DNA of 64,000 bases from Flavobacterium sandaracinum (lineage in GTDB: Bacteria > Bacteroidota > Bacteroidia > Flavobacteriales > Flavobacteriaceae), in assembly GCF_004349135.1 (NCBI RefSeq), contig NZ_SMFN01000009.1, positions 1 through 64,000 on the forward strand, read 5' to 3'. A model generated the notes under the pieces. The model was not told where the DNA came from. It saw nothing but the letters and a program-made list of their open reading frames with translations, and ran no database searches. Positions 37,943 to 50,000 of this stretch are shown here, in pieces. How positions within the stretch are numbered: position 1 is the first letter of the stretch; each line of letters starts with the position of its first letter. The position numbers were made by a program, and so were the translations under genes.

Positions 37943-40900
37943 GTTGGGAATTATAAGCTAAAATACAATTTTGAAAGCAATTCACAACAATCAGTTTGCT
38001 TATGGATTGAATCTTAATGTTGGGAATTATAAGCTAAAATACAATTTTGAAAGCAATTCACAACGGTCCCAATAGTTTTTTTTATAAATAGACCGTTGGG
38101 AATTATAAGCTAAAATACAATTTTGAAAGCAATTCACAACTGTTTCAACTGATTTTATCAACTGGGACAAGTTGGGAATTATAAGCTAAAATACAATTTT
38201 GAAAGCAATTCACAACGGCGAACTTTAGAGCCAGCACAAGTAGAGCGTTGGGAATTATAAGCTAAAATACAATTTTGAAAGCAATTCACAACTATGCTGG
38301 TTGTACAAGTGATATTTTCCAAGTTGGGAATTATAAGCTAAAATACAATTTTGAAAGCAATTCACAACCATGAAGATCAACACGCTTCAATGAAGGTTGT
38401 TGGGAATTATAAGCTAAAATACAATTTTGAAAGCAATTCACAACAATCAACTTGAAAGCTTTTAAAGGAACTAGTTGGGAATTATAAGCTAAAATACAAT
38501 TTTGAAAGCAATTCACAACCGGAAAAATAAAACATGACGGAAATCCCGCGTTGGGAATTATAAGCTAAAATACAATTTTGAAAGCAATTCACAACACTGC
38601 AACGGATGGTTCTGCTGCAACTTGGTTGGGAATTATAAGCTAAAATACAATTTTGAAAGCAATTCACAACACGGCTTCCAAAACTGTTTCTTCGGTCACG
38701 GTTGGGAATTATAAGCTAAAATACAATTTTGAAAGCAATTCACAACTCTTTTCGAGCATACTGTTTTGTGTCAACCGTTGGGAATTATAAGCTAAAATAC
38801 AATTTTGAAAGCAATTCACAACGCTGACGTGGCTACGGTGTTGACGAACGACGTTGGGAATTATAAGCTAAAATACAATTTTGAAAGCAATTCACAACCT
38901 TTGATTGCAATTGGTACCTATGCAAAAGTTGGGAATTATAAGCTAAAATACAATTTTGAAAGCAATTCACAACCCGTGTTAAGAAACTTAACAGGGTGCA
39001 CTGTTGGGAATTATAAGCTAAAATACAATTTTGAAAGCAATTCACAACGAAACTGATTATCGACATACAATTCATTCTGTTGGGAATTATAAGCTAAAAT
39101 ACAATTTTGAAAGCAATTCACAACTAACGATTACTGCTAATTTTGAAAATGCTGGTTGGGAATTATAAGCTAAAATACAATTTTGAAAGCAATTCACAAC
39201 TGTACAGTTCCTTTGAAATCTAAATTTTTCGTTGGGAATTATAAGCTAAAATACAATTTTGAAAGCAATTCACAACGAATAGGTTGTATGGATGAAGACT
39301 TTTTAAGTTGGGAATTATAAGCTAAAATACAATTTTGAAAGCAATTCACAACTTACTGTTAAGAGGTTCGCAGCCTCACCCGTTGGGAATTATAAGCTAA
39401 AATACAATTTTGAAAGCAATTCACAACCGCTATGATGCTATTTTAGCGGCGACTTTCGTTGGGAATTATAAGCTAAAATACAATTTTGAAAGCAATTCAC
39501 AACACTCGTATACAATGGGGTCAAAGTTTATATGTTGGGAATTATAAGCTAAAATACAATTTTGAAAGCAATTCACAACTAAATGATCGAATGGCGCTTC
39601 ATCTGATAAGTTGGGAATTATAAGCTAAAATACAATTTTGAAAGCAATTCACAACGTTGAAACCGCATTGGCTGCAGCATCCGCCGTTGGGAATTATAAG
39701 CTAAAATACAATTTTGAAAGCAATTCACAACGCTTGCTCCTTCCAAAACTATTGATCTATTGTTGGGAATTATAAGCTAAAATACAATTTTGAAAGCAAT
39801 TCACAACTAACCGATGCAAACGGTTTGGCCGTTGCTAGTTGGGAATTATAAGCTAAAATACAATTTTGAAAGCAATTCACAACAAACACATACACTTATA
39901 TTAAAACGTGTAAGTTGGGAATTATAAGCTAAAATACAATTTTGAAAGCAATTCACAACTCAGTTGAACGACAAGAAAAAGCGTTTTTGGTTGGGAATTA
40001 TAAGCTAAAATACAATTTTGAAAGCAATTCACAACTCACCTTTCAATTCAATGTTTAAATATTTTGTTGGGAATTATAAGCTAAAATACAATTTTGAAAG
40101 CAATTCACAACTATGAAGATATGAAGATATGAAGATAGATAGTTGGGAATTATAAGCTAAAATACAATTTTGAAAGCAATTCACAACTTACGCCGCCACC
40201 ACCCCTGACCGGCGATCGTTGGGAATTATAAGCTAAAATACAATTTTGAAAGCAATTCACAACGAAGCGGGAAAAGACGCTGTTAGAAAACGAGTTGGGA
40301 ATTATAAGCTAAAATACAATTTTGAAAGCAATTCACAACGGAAATAATTTAGTCTTTTCATGGGTTTTAGTTGGGAATTATAAGCTAAAATACAATTTTG
40401 AAAGCAATTCACAACAAGGGGAAAATACTTTTCTTATTGCTGTAAGTTGGGAATTATAAGCTAAAATACAATTTTGAAAGCAATTCACAACTTTACGTCA
40501 GTAAACTTTCGCATTAAGCGAGTTGGGAATTATAAGCTAAAATACAATTTTGAAAGCAATTCACAACTACCTAAGCCGTTGCACTCGATGGAGTACTGTT
40601 GGGAATTATAAGCTAAAATACAATTTTGAAAGCAATTCACAACCATTGAATCTTCTTAATACTTGTGTTCCTGTTGGGAATTATAAGCTAAAATACAATT
40701 TTGAAAGCAATTCACAACGTTCCGATTGACAAAGTAAATTCAGTTTTGTTGGGAATTATAAGCTAAAATACAATTTTGAAAGCAATTCACAACTCCCAAC
40801 AACAACAGGCTCAACTGACGGCTGTTGGGAATTATAAGCTAAAATACAATTTTGAAAGCAATTCACAACAAGGACTACCTGCTATTGAAATCAATGAGAG

Positions 40901-41400
40901 TTGGGAATTATAAGCTAAAATACAATTTTGAAAGCAATTCACAACGATACAGTAGAAGCACAAAAAACAGTAAAAGTTGGGAATTATAAGCTAAAATACA
41001 ATTTTGAAAGCAATTCACAACGTCCGTACATCGTAACTGAAAGAAGTAATGTTGGGAATTATAAGCTAAAATACAATTTTGAAAGCAATTCACAACGGAT
41101 TAGATGTTTCATTAAAAAAAAGAATAGTTGGGAATTATAAGCTAAAATACAATTTTGAAAGCAATTCACAACCTGTTCGGGTTGTTCCTTCAATGCTTGC
41201 TTGTTGGGAATTATAAGCTAAAATACAATTTTGAAAGCAATTCACAACAGTTGAGCATTTACCGTTATTTTTATAGAAGTTGGGAATTATAAGCTAAAAT
41301 ACAATTTTGAAAGCAATTCACAACGTTTTTGATAGTTCGGATAATTTTGTAAAAGTTGGGAATTATAAGCTAAAATACAATTTTGAAAGCAATTCACAAT
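37943..41400 (-). CRISPR. CRISPR array, 46 repeats and 45 spacers
   Basis: The repeats are 46 bp (plus strand GTTGGG...TTCACAAC) and appear identical throughout, except the last (41355-41400), whose final base is T instead of C. Repeat starts are 75 or 76 bp apart, so spacers are 29 or 30 bp: 8 of 45 spacers are 29 bp. The anti-repeat of the tracrRNA shows the minus strand is the crRNA strand, with repeats reading GTTGTGAATTGCTTTC at the 5' end. Each repeat contains TTG and TATTTTAG 19 bp apart, a promoter-like pair. No spacer repeats were noticed. Confidence 0.98.
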
Positions 41401-41754
41401 TGCCTCAGTACTCCCTTTGATTTTTTACACTCTTCCTAATTACCAATTATCCAATTAGAAAATCACTTGCACACTAAAATATTTTAGTCTTCTGTATCTT
41501 GCTCCCGTTTCATTGCATTTAGGGATTCAAAATCGGTCCTTTCTAGATCTATGATTTTTTTCTCTTGGGATTTTCTGTTTGGACAGGGCAGCTAGACCGG
41601 CAGTTCTAGCCAACATTTCTCCATAATGGATTCTTATAGTCTTATAAACGGCAACCATTAGAAATTAAAAGCCAAACTTCCCCTTTTAAGGACATCTTTT
41701 ATCTCCAATGTTGGTATTAAATACTTTTATATAAAATTTAAATAAACAATCACC

Positions 41755-42040
41755 ATGAAGCAATTTACTTTTGATCAAATACCTATAATGATGAACAAAA
41801 TTCATGATAAATTGGAGCATTGGGAAAAACTTATTATAGGATTCTCTATTGTACAGGAAAATATGGACTAAATTCTAAACATTCAAGAAGCATCAAAACT
41901 TTTAAATCTATCGGTATTAACAATCTATAGTAAAGTATGTAAAAAAGGTAATCCCCGTCAATAAACAAGCTAAACGCATTTATTTTTACAGAAATGAGTT
42001 AATGAAATGGATTAAGTCCGGTCGAGTAAAACTTATTTAG
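41755..42040 (+). pseudogene. Excisionase-type HTH protein, decayed
   Basis: The frame begins MKQFTFDQIPIMMNKIHDKL, a form common in Bacteroidota mobile-element HTH proteins. It meets an in-frame TAA at the codon after QENMD, continues with ILNIQEASKLLNLS (the helix-turn-helix) and then needs a one-base shift near 41960 to read KQAKRIYFYRNELMKWIKSG to TAG at 42038-42040. Together these show the end of a DNA-binding protein linked to transposons or integrative elements. 41401-41754 shows nothing recognisable. Confidence 0.65.
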
Positions 42041-42060
42041 AAACCCAAAATGATATTGAA

Positions 42061-42112
42061 AAGAGGTCAAAAATCTAAAGTTAATACTAGATTTTTGACC
42101 TCTTTACTTTTT
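42061..42112 (+). terminator. Strong terminator hairpin
   Basis: AAGAGGTCAAAAATCTA (42061-42077) and TAGATTTTTGACCTCTT (42088-42104) form a perfect 17-bp stem with a 10-nt loop, followed by ACTTTTTAA. It lies between the HTH pseudogene and the truncated TraG-like gene. Confidence 0.8.
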
Positions 42113-42113
42113 A

Positions 42114-43001
42114 ACCCTAATCTCTAAGTATTCCCCTGCTTATCTAAAAGATGCCATGGAACAATTGGAGGGACAAATTGCTTCCACTAAGATTGCAATG
42201 GCCAGACTCTCTTCTCCTCAATTGTATTATGTAGTATCGGGAAACGACTTTACATTAGACATTAATAATCCAGCCGAACCAAAAATAGTCTGCATGGGTA
42301 ATAATCCCCAGAAAATACAAATTTATGGTGCCGTTTTGTCCTTATATGTGTCTTGCTTGGTAAAATTGGTGAATCAAAAAGGGAAACTCAAAAGCAGCCT
42401 GATCTTCGATGAATTCCCGACCATCTATCTCAACAATATGGATAGTCTGATTGCCACTGCACGAAGCAATAAAGTAGCGACTTGTTTGGGGATTCAAGAC
42501 TTCAGTCAGTTGCGTAAAGATTACGGTCGCGAACAGGCCGATGTTATTATGAACATCAACGGAAATATTGTGAGCGGTCAAGTTACCGGTGACACCGCCA
42601 AACAATTATCAGAACGTTTTGGAAAAATTATGCAGGACAGAGAATCGATATCTATAAATAGCGGCGACACTTCCATCAGCCTTTACAAACAATTAGAGTC
42701 AGCCGTGCCTCCTTCCAAGATTTCTTCTCTAAGTTCAGGTGAATTTGTCGGAATGGTTGCCGATGATCCTAACTGCAAGATTGATCTAAAAACTTTTCAT
42801 TATGAAATTGTCAACGATTACCAAGGGCTAAAAAAGGAAGAAGAAAATTATACAGATATTGCCGTTATTAGGAAGATTGATAACACTATAGTTCAACGAA
42901 ATTATTTACAAATTAAGCAGGATATTCAAGAGATCATGCAATCTGAAATTGAGCGCCTTTTAAATGATCCAAGTCTGGCCTATTTGATACTGAAGAAGTG
43001 A
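42114..43001 (+). pseudogene. C-terminal part of a TraG/MobC-like coupling protein
   Basis: The readable frame from ~42114 to 43001 has ~295 codons (LISKYSPAYLKDAMEQLEGQ), the C-terminal half of the T4SS coupling ATPases (VirD4/TraG type) of Bacteroidota plasmids and integrative elements, normally ~650 residues. It keeps SSLIFDEFPTIYLNNMDSLI (Walker B-like) and VSGQVTGDTAKQLSERFGKI. The Walker A half is absent; upstream lie a terminator and an HTH pseudogene, so the gene is 5'-truncated. Translation from ATG 42156 is possible but unlikely to give a working protein. Confidence 0.7.
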
Positions 43002-43417
43002 GATTGTCTACTTCCAATGAAAATAATATTTTTTATAGTGGTTTTAAAAACACTGTTAAACACCTATTCAATTCTTTTATCAGCTTCTTTCATGAGATTA
43101 CAGTAAAAGCCAGCGAAATCACTTTTTTACCGCTGGAGTATCATGAAGTAACCCAGAAGTTCGACATTGTAGTTTTTTTTAAAAGTAACAATTTGTATTG
43201 TGATACGAAGACGTTAAAGCAATCAATTTTCATCATCATGCAAGACATTTTAGGAGAAAAATCGCTATACCAAAACATCAATTTTGTGCAGTTGGCACAA
43301 GTACCAGATAACAAGGACGGGTTGGTTAAATTATATGATTTTCAATTGTTTATAGACAATTTAAACGGTGCGGAATTAAATAATTATTTTCTTAAAATGT
43401 GGAAAACCGTGAGATAA
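42998..43417 (+). CDS. Hypothetical protein next to the coupling-protein fragment
   Basis: The 139-residue product starts within the last codons of the coupling-protein gene, overlapping it by 4 bp, as in a mobilisation operon. It has no signal or known domain, only an aromatic-rich alpha/beta pattern. It was probably the next gene of the same mobile element. Confidence 0.5.
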   Translation: MRLSTSNENNIFYSGFKNTVKHLFNSFISFFHEITVKASEITFLPLEYHEVTQKFDIVVFFKSNNLYCDTKTLKQSIFIIMQDILGEKSLYQNINFVQLAQVPDNKDGLVKLYDFQLFIDNLNGAELNNYFLKMWKTVR

Positions 43418-43565
43418 ATTAATTTAGTCAACTTAGCTTTGAAAAAACCAAGTAGAATGGAACTGTTTGATTTATGTTTTTTATCAACCTAATTTGTTAA
43501 TAACAAAAATCTTACACTACTTTCAAATTGTGTATTTTTAGATTCTCAAAAAAAAAGCGTTACCA

Positions 43566-46500
43566 ATGTCATTATTTCAGCCCTCCGTACTCAAGAAATA
43601 CTTGAGCCAACAAGATTCTGCCTTGATCCAAAAAGCCTATAAAAAATACGTCAAGTATTTTCACAATGGTGCAATTCAGGAAAATATTCGCAACAGTAAG
43701 GAGGAACAATTCCAGGAAGGATTCTTGCGCGAATTATTTGTGGACATTTTGGGCTACACACTAAATCCGGCAGCTAACTTTAATCTGACAACAGAACTCA
43801 AAAACATAAAAGGTGCCAAAAAAGTAGATGGCGCCATTCTCAAAGACGGAAACGCCCTCGGTGTAATTGAACTTAAAGGTACAAATACAAAAGACCTCGA
43901 AAGCATACGCCAACAAGCCTTTGATTACAAAGCCAACCAAACGGGTTGCATCTATGTGATTACTTCCAATTTCGAGAAATTGAGGTTCTACATCAACAAT
44001 GCCGTAGACTTCGAGGAATTCAACCTCTTTACCCTCACACACTCTGAATTTGAAATCTTCTACCTCTGTCTGGCTAAAGAAAATATCTTGGCCAACAAAC
44101 CACTCAGCATAAAAGAAGCTTCGGTGGTGGAAGAAGAAAATATTACCAAAAAATTCTATGGTGATTATTCGGTATTCAAACGCGAGTTGTACCGAGATTT
44201 GGTCAAACAAAACCGGGCTAACATATTATTGAATGACTTAACCGAAAAAACCACCAAACTGATTCTTTTCAAGAAGTCGCAAAAACTAATCGACCGATTT
44301 CTCTTCATTCTCTTTGCCGAAGACCGCGGACTGCTGGCTCCAAACTCCATCAATACCGTTTTAAAAGAATGGAAAGCCTTAGCCGACTTGGATGTGGAAG
44401 TACCATTATATGACCGCTACAAGCAATACTTTGGCTACCTTGATACCGGACGCAAAGGCACCGACAAGAAAGAAGAAATCTTTGCCTATAACGGTGGGCT
44501 TTTCCAAGCCGATACTATTCTAGATGCCGTTATCATAGATAACGATCTGCTCTACCGTCATACCTTAAAGCTTTCGACCTATGATTTCGAAAGTCAGGTG
44601 GATGTCAATATTCTGGGGCACATTTTCGAACATTCCTTGAATGAAATCGAAAGTGTCAATGCCGAAATTGAAGGAATCGATTTCGACAAACAAAAAACCA
44701 AACGCAAGAAAGACGGGGTGTTCTATACCCCAAAATACATTACCAAATACATTGTCGACAATACCATTGGTAAACTCTGTACCGAGAAAAAACAGGAGTT
44801 GGGCATTATTGATGAAGAATATGCAAAAGGCCGCAAGAACCGCCAAACCGCCACCATTGTAAAACTGGACCAGCAGCTCAAGGACTACCGCGAATGGCTT
44901 TTGGAACTCACCATTTGTGACCCGGCTTGTGGCTCCGGTGCTTTCCTGAACCAAGCCTTGGATTTCCTGATTCGGGAACACGCCTACTTAGACGAACTCA
45001 ACAAACAGCTCTTTGGAGGTTTCTTTGTCTTTCCCGATATCGAAAACCAAATCCTGGAACACAACATCTATGGTGTCGATCTCAACGAGGAAAGTATCGA
45101 GATTGCGAAACTCTCTTTGTGGCTGCGAACCGCCCAACCTAAACGAAAACTCACGAGCTTAAACAACAACATCAAATGTGGCAACTCGCTTATTGAAAGC
45201 AAAGCCGTTGCCGGCGACAAAGCCTTCAACTGGAAGGAACAATTTCCGGAAGTATTTGCCAGAGGGGGCTTTGATGTAATTATTGGGAATCCGCCTTATG
45301 TAGATATTAAAGTTTTAGAGAAGAATGTTGTAGAATATTTTTTTAAAGATTACAAAACTGCAAATAATAGAATTAATTTATTTTCTCTCTTCATTGAAAA
45401 GTCTTGTCAGATTTTAAAAGAAAATGCTAAATTTTCATTTATTATACCTTCTTCTTTATTAACTCAGGATTCTTATAAACTTATTAGAAATGTTTTGCTC
45501 ACTAAAACTAACATCAATAATATTGTAAGACTACCTAATGAATCATTTGGAGGAAGTGCAGGAGAGGTTAAAGTTGACACTATAATTTTGACTTTTACTG
45601 TAACAAATATTTTGAGACTTCCAGTTGAAATTATGGTGTACAAAGGATTTGATAGAATAAATGAAATATCCTCAATAAATTGCGATGAACATTCATTTAT
45701 TGATCAATCCCTATGGAAAGAAGATGAAAATTATATCTTCAGAATTAATGGAAATCAAAATATTTCTAAGCTTTTAGATAAAATTGAAAAAAAATCAACT
45801 TCTCTAATTAATTGTGCTGAATTTTGTTTGGGACTTACTCCATATGACAAATATAAAGGACATACACCCGATCAAATTATTAATCGAGTATTTCATTCTA
45901 CTTATCAAAAAGATGAAACATTTAAAAAATTGTTAGCCGGAAATGGTGTTACCAGATATAACATCGAATGGAATGGAGAGGAATGGATTAGTTATGGAAA
46001 TTGGTTAGGAGCAAAAAGAGAAGATAAATTTTTTAAGGAGAAACGAATATTAGTAAAACAAATTATTGATTGGTCAGCGAAAAAAATCTGGGCAGGTATT
46101 ACTTCAGAAGAACTCTATAATACACAAAATGCCTTTAATTTAATTGCAAAAAAAAACTATAATACAGAATATTTACTTGTTTTAATCAATAGCAATCTAA
46201 TGTCTTTTTATCATAGAAAAAAATTTCTTGAAGAGTATAAAGATCGTTTTCAAAAAATTTTAATTAAAGACTGTAAAGAATTTCAAATACCACCAATTTC
46301 GATGGAACAACAACAACCATTTGTTGAAAAAGCGAATAAAATACTCTCACTAAATAAAGATTTTCAAGGCGTAAACAGAAAGTTTAACAGCTACTTTTCA
46401 GGACAATATAAACTTGAAAAACTACCTAAAAAACTAGAAAACTGGAGTGAATTAACCTTTGCTGATTTCATTACAGAACTCACTAAAGCCATTAAAAAAA

Positions 46501-46682
46501 CAGGGCTAACGCAACTCACCAAAAAAGACGAGTTCGAATGGCTGGATCTGTTTGAAGAAAACAAAGCCAAAGCCCAAATCCTAAAAGTACAAATAGAAAC
46601 CACCGAAAAAGCCATTGATAAAATGGTATATGAGTTATATGGCTTGAGTGAGGAGGAGATTGGGATTGTTGAAGGGAATTAA
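43566..46682 (+). CDS. Eco57I-like restriction-modification enzyme
   Basis: The 1038-residue protein combines an N-terminal PD-(D/E)xK-type nuclease region (KVDGAILKDGNALGVIELKGT, with the E-x-K core near residue 102) with an N6-adenine methyltransferase. The methyltransferase has motif I in DPACGSGAFLNQALDFL (~residue 452) and motif IV in IIGNPPYVDI (~residue 575). A TaqI-like target-recognition part follows, in the Type IIG/Eco57I layout, so one chain may cut and methylate the same site. The region after NPPYVDI (from ~45300) is markedly AT-richer and differs in codon use, suggesting a swapped specificity domain. The recognition site is unknown. Confidence 0.85.
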   Translation: MSLFQPSVLKKYLSQQDSALIQKAYKKYVKYFHNGAIQENIRNSKEEQFQEGFLRELFVDILGYTLNPAANFNLTTELKNIKGAKKVDGAILKDGNALGVIELKGTNTKDLESIRQQAFDYKANQTGCIYVITSNFEKLRFYINNAVDFEEFNLFTLTHSEFEIFYLCLAKENILANKPLSIKEASVVEEENITKKFYGDYSVFKRELYRDLVKQNRANILLNDLTEKTTKLILFKKSQKLIDRFLFILFAEDRGLLAPNSINTVLKEWKALADLDVEVPLYDRYKQYFGYLDTGRKGTDKKEEIFAYNGGLFQADTILDAVIIDNDLLYRHTLKLSTYDFESQVDVNILGHIFEHSLNEIESVNAEIEGIDFDKQKTKRKKDGVFYTPKYITKYIVDNTIGKLCTEKKQELGIIDEEYAKGRKNRQTATIVKLDQQLKDYREWLLELTICDPACGSGAFLNQALDFLIREHAYLDELNKQLFGGFFVFPDIENQILEHNIYGVDLNEESIEIAKLSLWLRTAQPKRKLTSLNNNIKCGNSLIESKAVAGDKAFNWKEQFPEVFARGGFDVIIGNPPYVDIKVLEKNVVEYFFKDYKTANNRINLFSLFIEKSCQILKENAKFSFIIPSSLLTQDSYKLIRNVLLTKTNINNIVRLPNESFGGSAGEVKVDTIILTFTVTNILRLPVEIMVYKGFDRINEISSINCDEHSFIDQSLWKEDENYIFRINGNQNISKLLDKIEKKSTSLINCAEFCLGLTPYDKYKGHTPDQIINRVFHSTYQKDETFKKLLAGNGVTRYNIEWNGEEWISYGNWLGAKREDKFFKEKRILVKQIIDWSAKKIWAGITSEELYNTQNAFNLIAKKNYNTEYLLVLINSNLMSFYHRKKFLEEYKDRFQKILIKDCKEFQIPPISMEQQQPFVEKANKILSLNKDFQGVNRKFNSYFSGQYKLEKLPKKLENWSELTFADFITELTKAIKKTGLTQLTKKDEFEWLDLFEENKAKAQILKVQIETTEKAIDKMVYELYGLSEEEIGIVEGN

Positions 46683-46692
46683 TAACTATATT

Positions 46693-46856
46693 ATGGATAG
46701 AAAATATATTTATGTCAATGGAAAAAATCAGTTGAAATTGAAACATTTAAAACTCTTGATGAAGATAAAATTGTTAATGAAAATAATTATAATGTTTATA
46801 TCGATGGAACATTCACAAGTTCCAAAAATAAAAATCACAAAATGAGTAAATCGTAA
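46693..46856 (+). pseudogene. Small frameshifted hypothetical gene
   Basis: MDRKYIYVNGKNQ is followed, after a one-base shift in an A-run near 46727, by VEIETFKTLDEDKIVNENNY and on to MSKS and TAA at 46854-46856. Both parts have coding-like composition. Its function is unknown. 46857-47054 shows no gene. Confidence 0.35.
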
Positions 46857-47054
46857 CATAATTATGAGAGTTGATCGCATTTTGTGATCGATAGGAGCAA
46901 TGTTTATAAAAAAGCAATTTGAATAATGAAATATTATTGCTTTATCTTTTGTGAGAAGACTTGCATTGTAAAGGTTTCAACAATTAAATAGAAGATTTAA
47001 TATTTGATTAAAATACACTAATAAACTTGAGTAATTCAAAAAACAAATTCAAAA

Positions 47055-50000
47055 ATGACAAAAACTAAAATAATTAATCTACCAAATATTTCAGGTATAG
47101 AAGAATTACCAAAAGATTATGTAAAACGTGATGCCATATTAAATCAAATTGATAAAGCGTTAGAAATAAATGATATTGTTTTTATTAAAGGAGATGAAGG
47201 TATTGGAAAAACTACAATTCTTAACGATTTTGTCCTTCAAAATTCTCAAAATTGTGTATCTTTTTTCGTAAATGAATTTGATAAATATACTTATAATTTT
47301 GATTGTATATTAGATAAACTTTACAGTCAAATTTTCTTTTACACTAAAAATGAAATATCAGAAGTATACCCAGATTTAAATCTATATAATTCAATTCAGG
47401 GAGACTTAAGAAAAAAAATTAAATCAAGTAGAAAAAATTTATTTTTTGTTCTTGATGGTTTCGACAATTTAAACTCTAAAGAATTAGACCAAATAATTCC
47501 ATTAATTGACATTTTACCATGGAAAAATGCAAAATTTATTTTTTCAGGAAATCACGAAATATTTTCGAGATTTTACAGTCAAAAACTTAATAGCACTTCT
47601 ATAGATATTTATAATTTTGGTTTTCATGAAACAAAAGAATATTTTAAAGAAATCTGTGTCAATGAAATTGAATTACAAGAAATTCATAAACTTAGTAGTA
47701 AAGGTATTCCATCAAAACTGAAAGAACTCAAACTACTTTGTAATAATAATGGAGGTGTAACAAAATTTCTTGAAATTGAGGATATAACTGATAAAACTAA
47801 TTATCTAGAAAAAATTTGGGAAGAAGTAAATGAAGAAAATTTAATTTTAAGTAAAATTATTGCTCTGCTTGTTTTTAGCGATACAGATTTAGATACATAT
47901 ACAATTTGTGAAATTCTTAACATAGAAAAAAAAGTTTTAATTGACAACATCAAAGAAATTACTTTTATAATTATAACTGATAATAAAATAACCTTTCAAG
48001 TTGATACAATAAGAAAGTTTTCGAAAATCAAATTAAAAAATTTGGAAGATGATATAAATAATTTATTAATTGATTATTATGAGCTACAACAAGATTCGGA
48101 AGAAAGTATGTTTAACTTGCCTTATTTGTACAGCAAAGCAAAACAATGGGAAAAAATAACAAAGTTTTTTACTACGGATGCGTTTATTCATTTTATAGAT
48201 AAATACCAAACAATTGTTAATATAAATTCACAATTTTCTATTGCATTTAATGCTTCTAAAAACACTAAAATAAGATTTGATGAGGCAAGATTAAGATTTG
48301 CTTTGCATAAATCTTCAATTATAGAATTGGAAAAACATGAACTTTGGGAAAGCGAAATAGAAGCAAGAATTTTATTGGGAGAATATAATCAATCTCTAAG
48401 TTTAGCAAATAGCGCATTGCTTAAGGAGGATCGATTAAAACTTTTAGCAATTTTAGCAAAACAAAGAAAAATTAATAATCTTCCTGAGGATTTAGATCTG
48501 TTGGAACAAATCATATGTCTTTACGAACAAATAGATTTTTCCAACATTCGTGAAAAGGGATTTGAAATTGCAGGAATACTTATTTATTCTAATTTACAAT
48601 TAGCTATTGAATTAGTTGAAAAAGTAACTGATAATTCATCAACTAATAATTCACTTGATTATGCTTTTGCGTATTTGACATTATATGCATCAGAGATAAA
48701 CAAAAAAAACAAATCTCAAATTGCAGATATAGATGTTATTAACGCCAAAATTCAAAATGATGACGTAAAAAATATTACAAATGCTCTACGCTTTTTATCA
48801 GATGAATATTCTATTGATGAACTTTTTGTTAATGTTAATCGTATATCCAAATTTAGTCAAAAATTATTTATTCTAAAAAATTGGATAAAAAATAACACTA
48901 ATAATAAAGAAGTTACAAAAGCTATTAAATTAACATTAGAAGAAATAGTTCGTACTTCAAGTGAAAATGTACCTAATGCAACATCTCTTTCGGAAATTGC
49001 ATCCCCGCTACCTTATCTGGATAATGTTAGTGAAATCGAAGAACTAATTTTATTATTTGATGCACATAAAAGTACAATTGACAGACCAACGAAAAGTTAT
49101 GTACAGCTCCAACTAATCATTGCCGAAGCTTTATTAAAGATCGATTTTGTTAAATCTAAGGATAGAATATTTGATATTTATTTATTAATTGAGGAGTTAA
49201 GTGATCTATCAATAAAAACAGACTGCTTAAGTTTTCTTTGGTTATGGTTATCAAAAAACGATATAAATAATGAGATAGAAAAATCGATTAGTTTAATTGA
49301 AACTATTGAAGCTCAAACCAAAAAAAATATTGATTTATTACTTAAAGATACTGCTTTTCATTTCAAAATGGTAGAAAATGTAATATCAACAATAATAACC
49401 TCAAATCCAGATTTTATATTTGAAACTATCAAAAAATTAAATACTCAAGAAAGAAGGGATGTTGCTTATAAATTAGCTTTAGAAAATTATGTTCAAAAAA
49501 CTAAAATTGAAGAATTAGATTTTGTTTTAATTAATAAATTTAATAAGGAAATAATAAATTCATTATTAAAAGAAGGAGTAATTATTGAAATAATAGATAA
49601 ATTTTATTTTTTAAAAGAAGACGTAATACCTCATATAAATAAAATTCTTCCATATTATCTATTAATAGCAAATATAAGTCAAGTTGCTAATAAATGTTAC
49701 ATTATTTGTCATGCAATAAAAATATTAAATTTTGATAAAGCTACTCACCAAGTTAAGATTGACGATTTACTAATTGAGTTAAAAAAATCATGGGATTTCA
49801 TAGATGTTTTATGGGAAAAAATTGAAATTGGGTTTTTAATTGCTAGGGATTTAACCGATTTTTCACAAGAGAAAGCAAGAGAATATTTAAACTTTGCAAC
49901 AGATTTAAAACATCACGAAGCCTTTTCTTCCAGTTCAATAGTAAACACATATATTGCTAGTATTAAACTAACAATAATGTCCTTTTGTGGATTAGTTTTA

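Noticed and set aside
37943..41400. Open reading frames across the CRISPR array on both strands
   Set aside because: They exist only because the 76-bp repeat period lacks stops in some frames; their proteins are tandem copies of the repeat translation.
43761..44981. Long open frames on the opposite strand of the restriction enzyme gene
   Set aside because: They are shadows of a GC-richer coding frame, with no start signals or family features.
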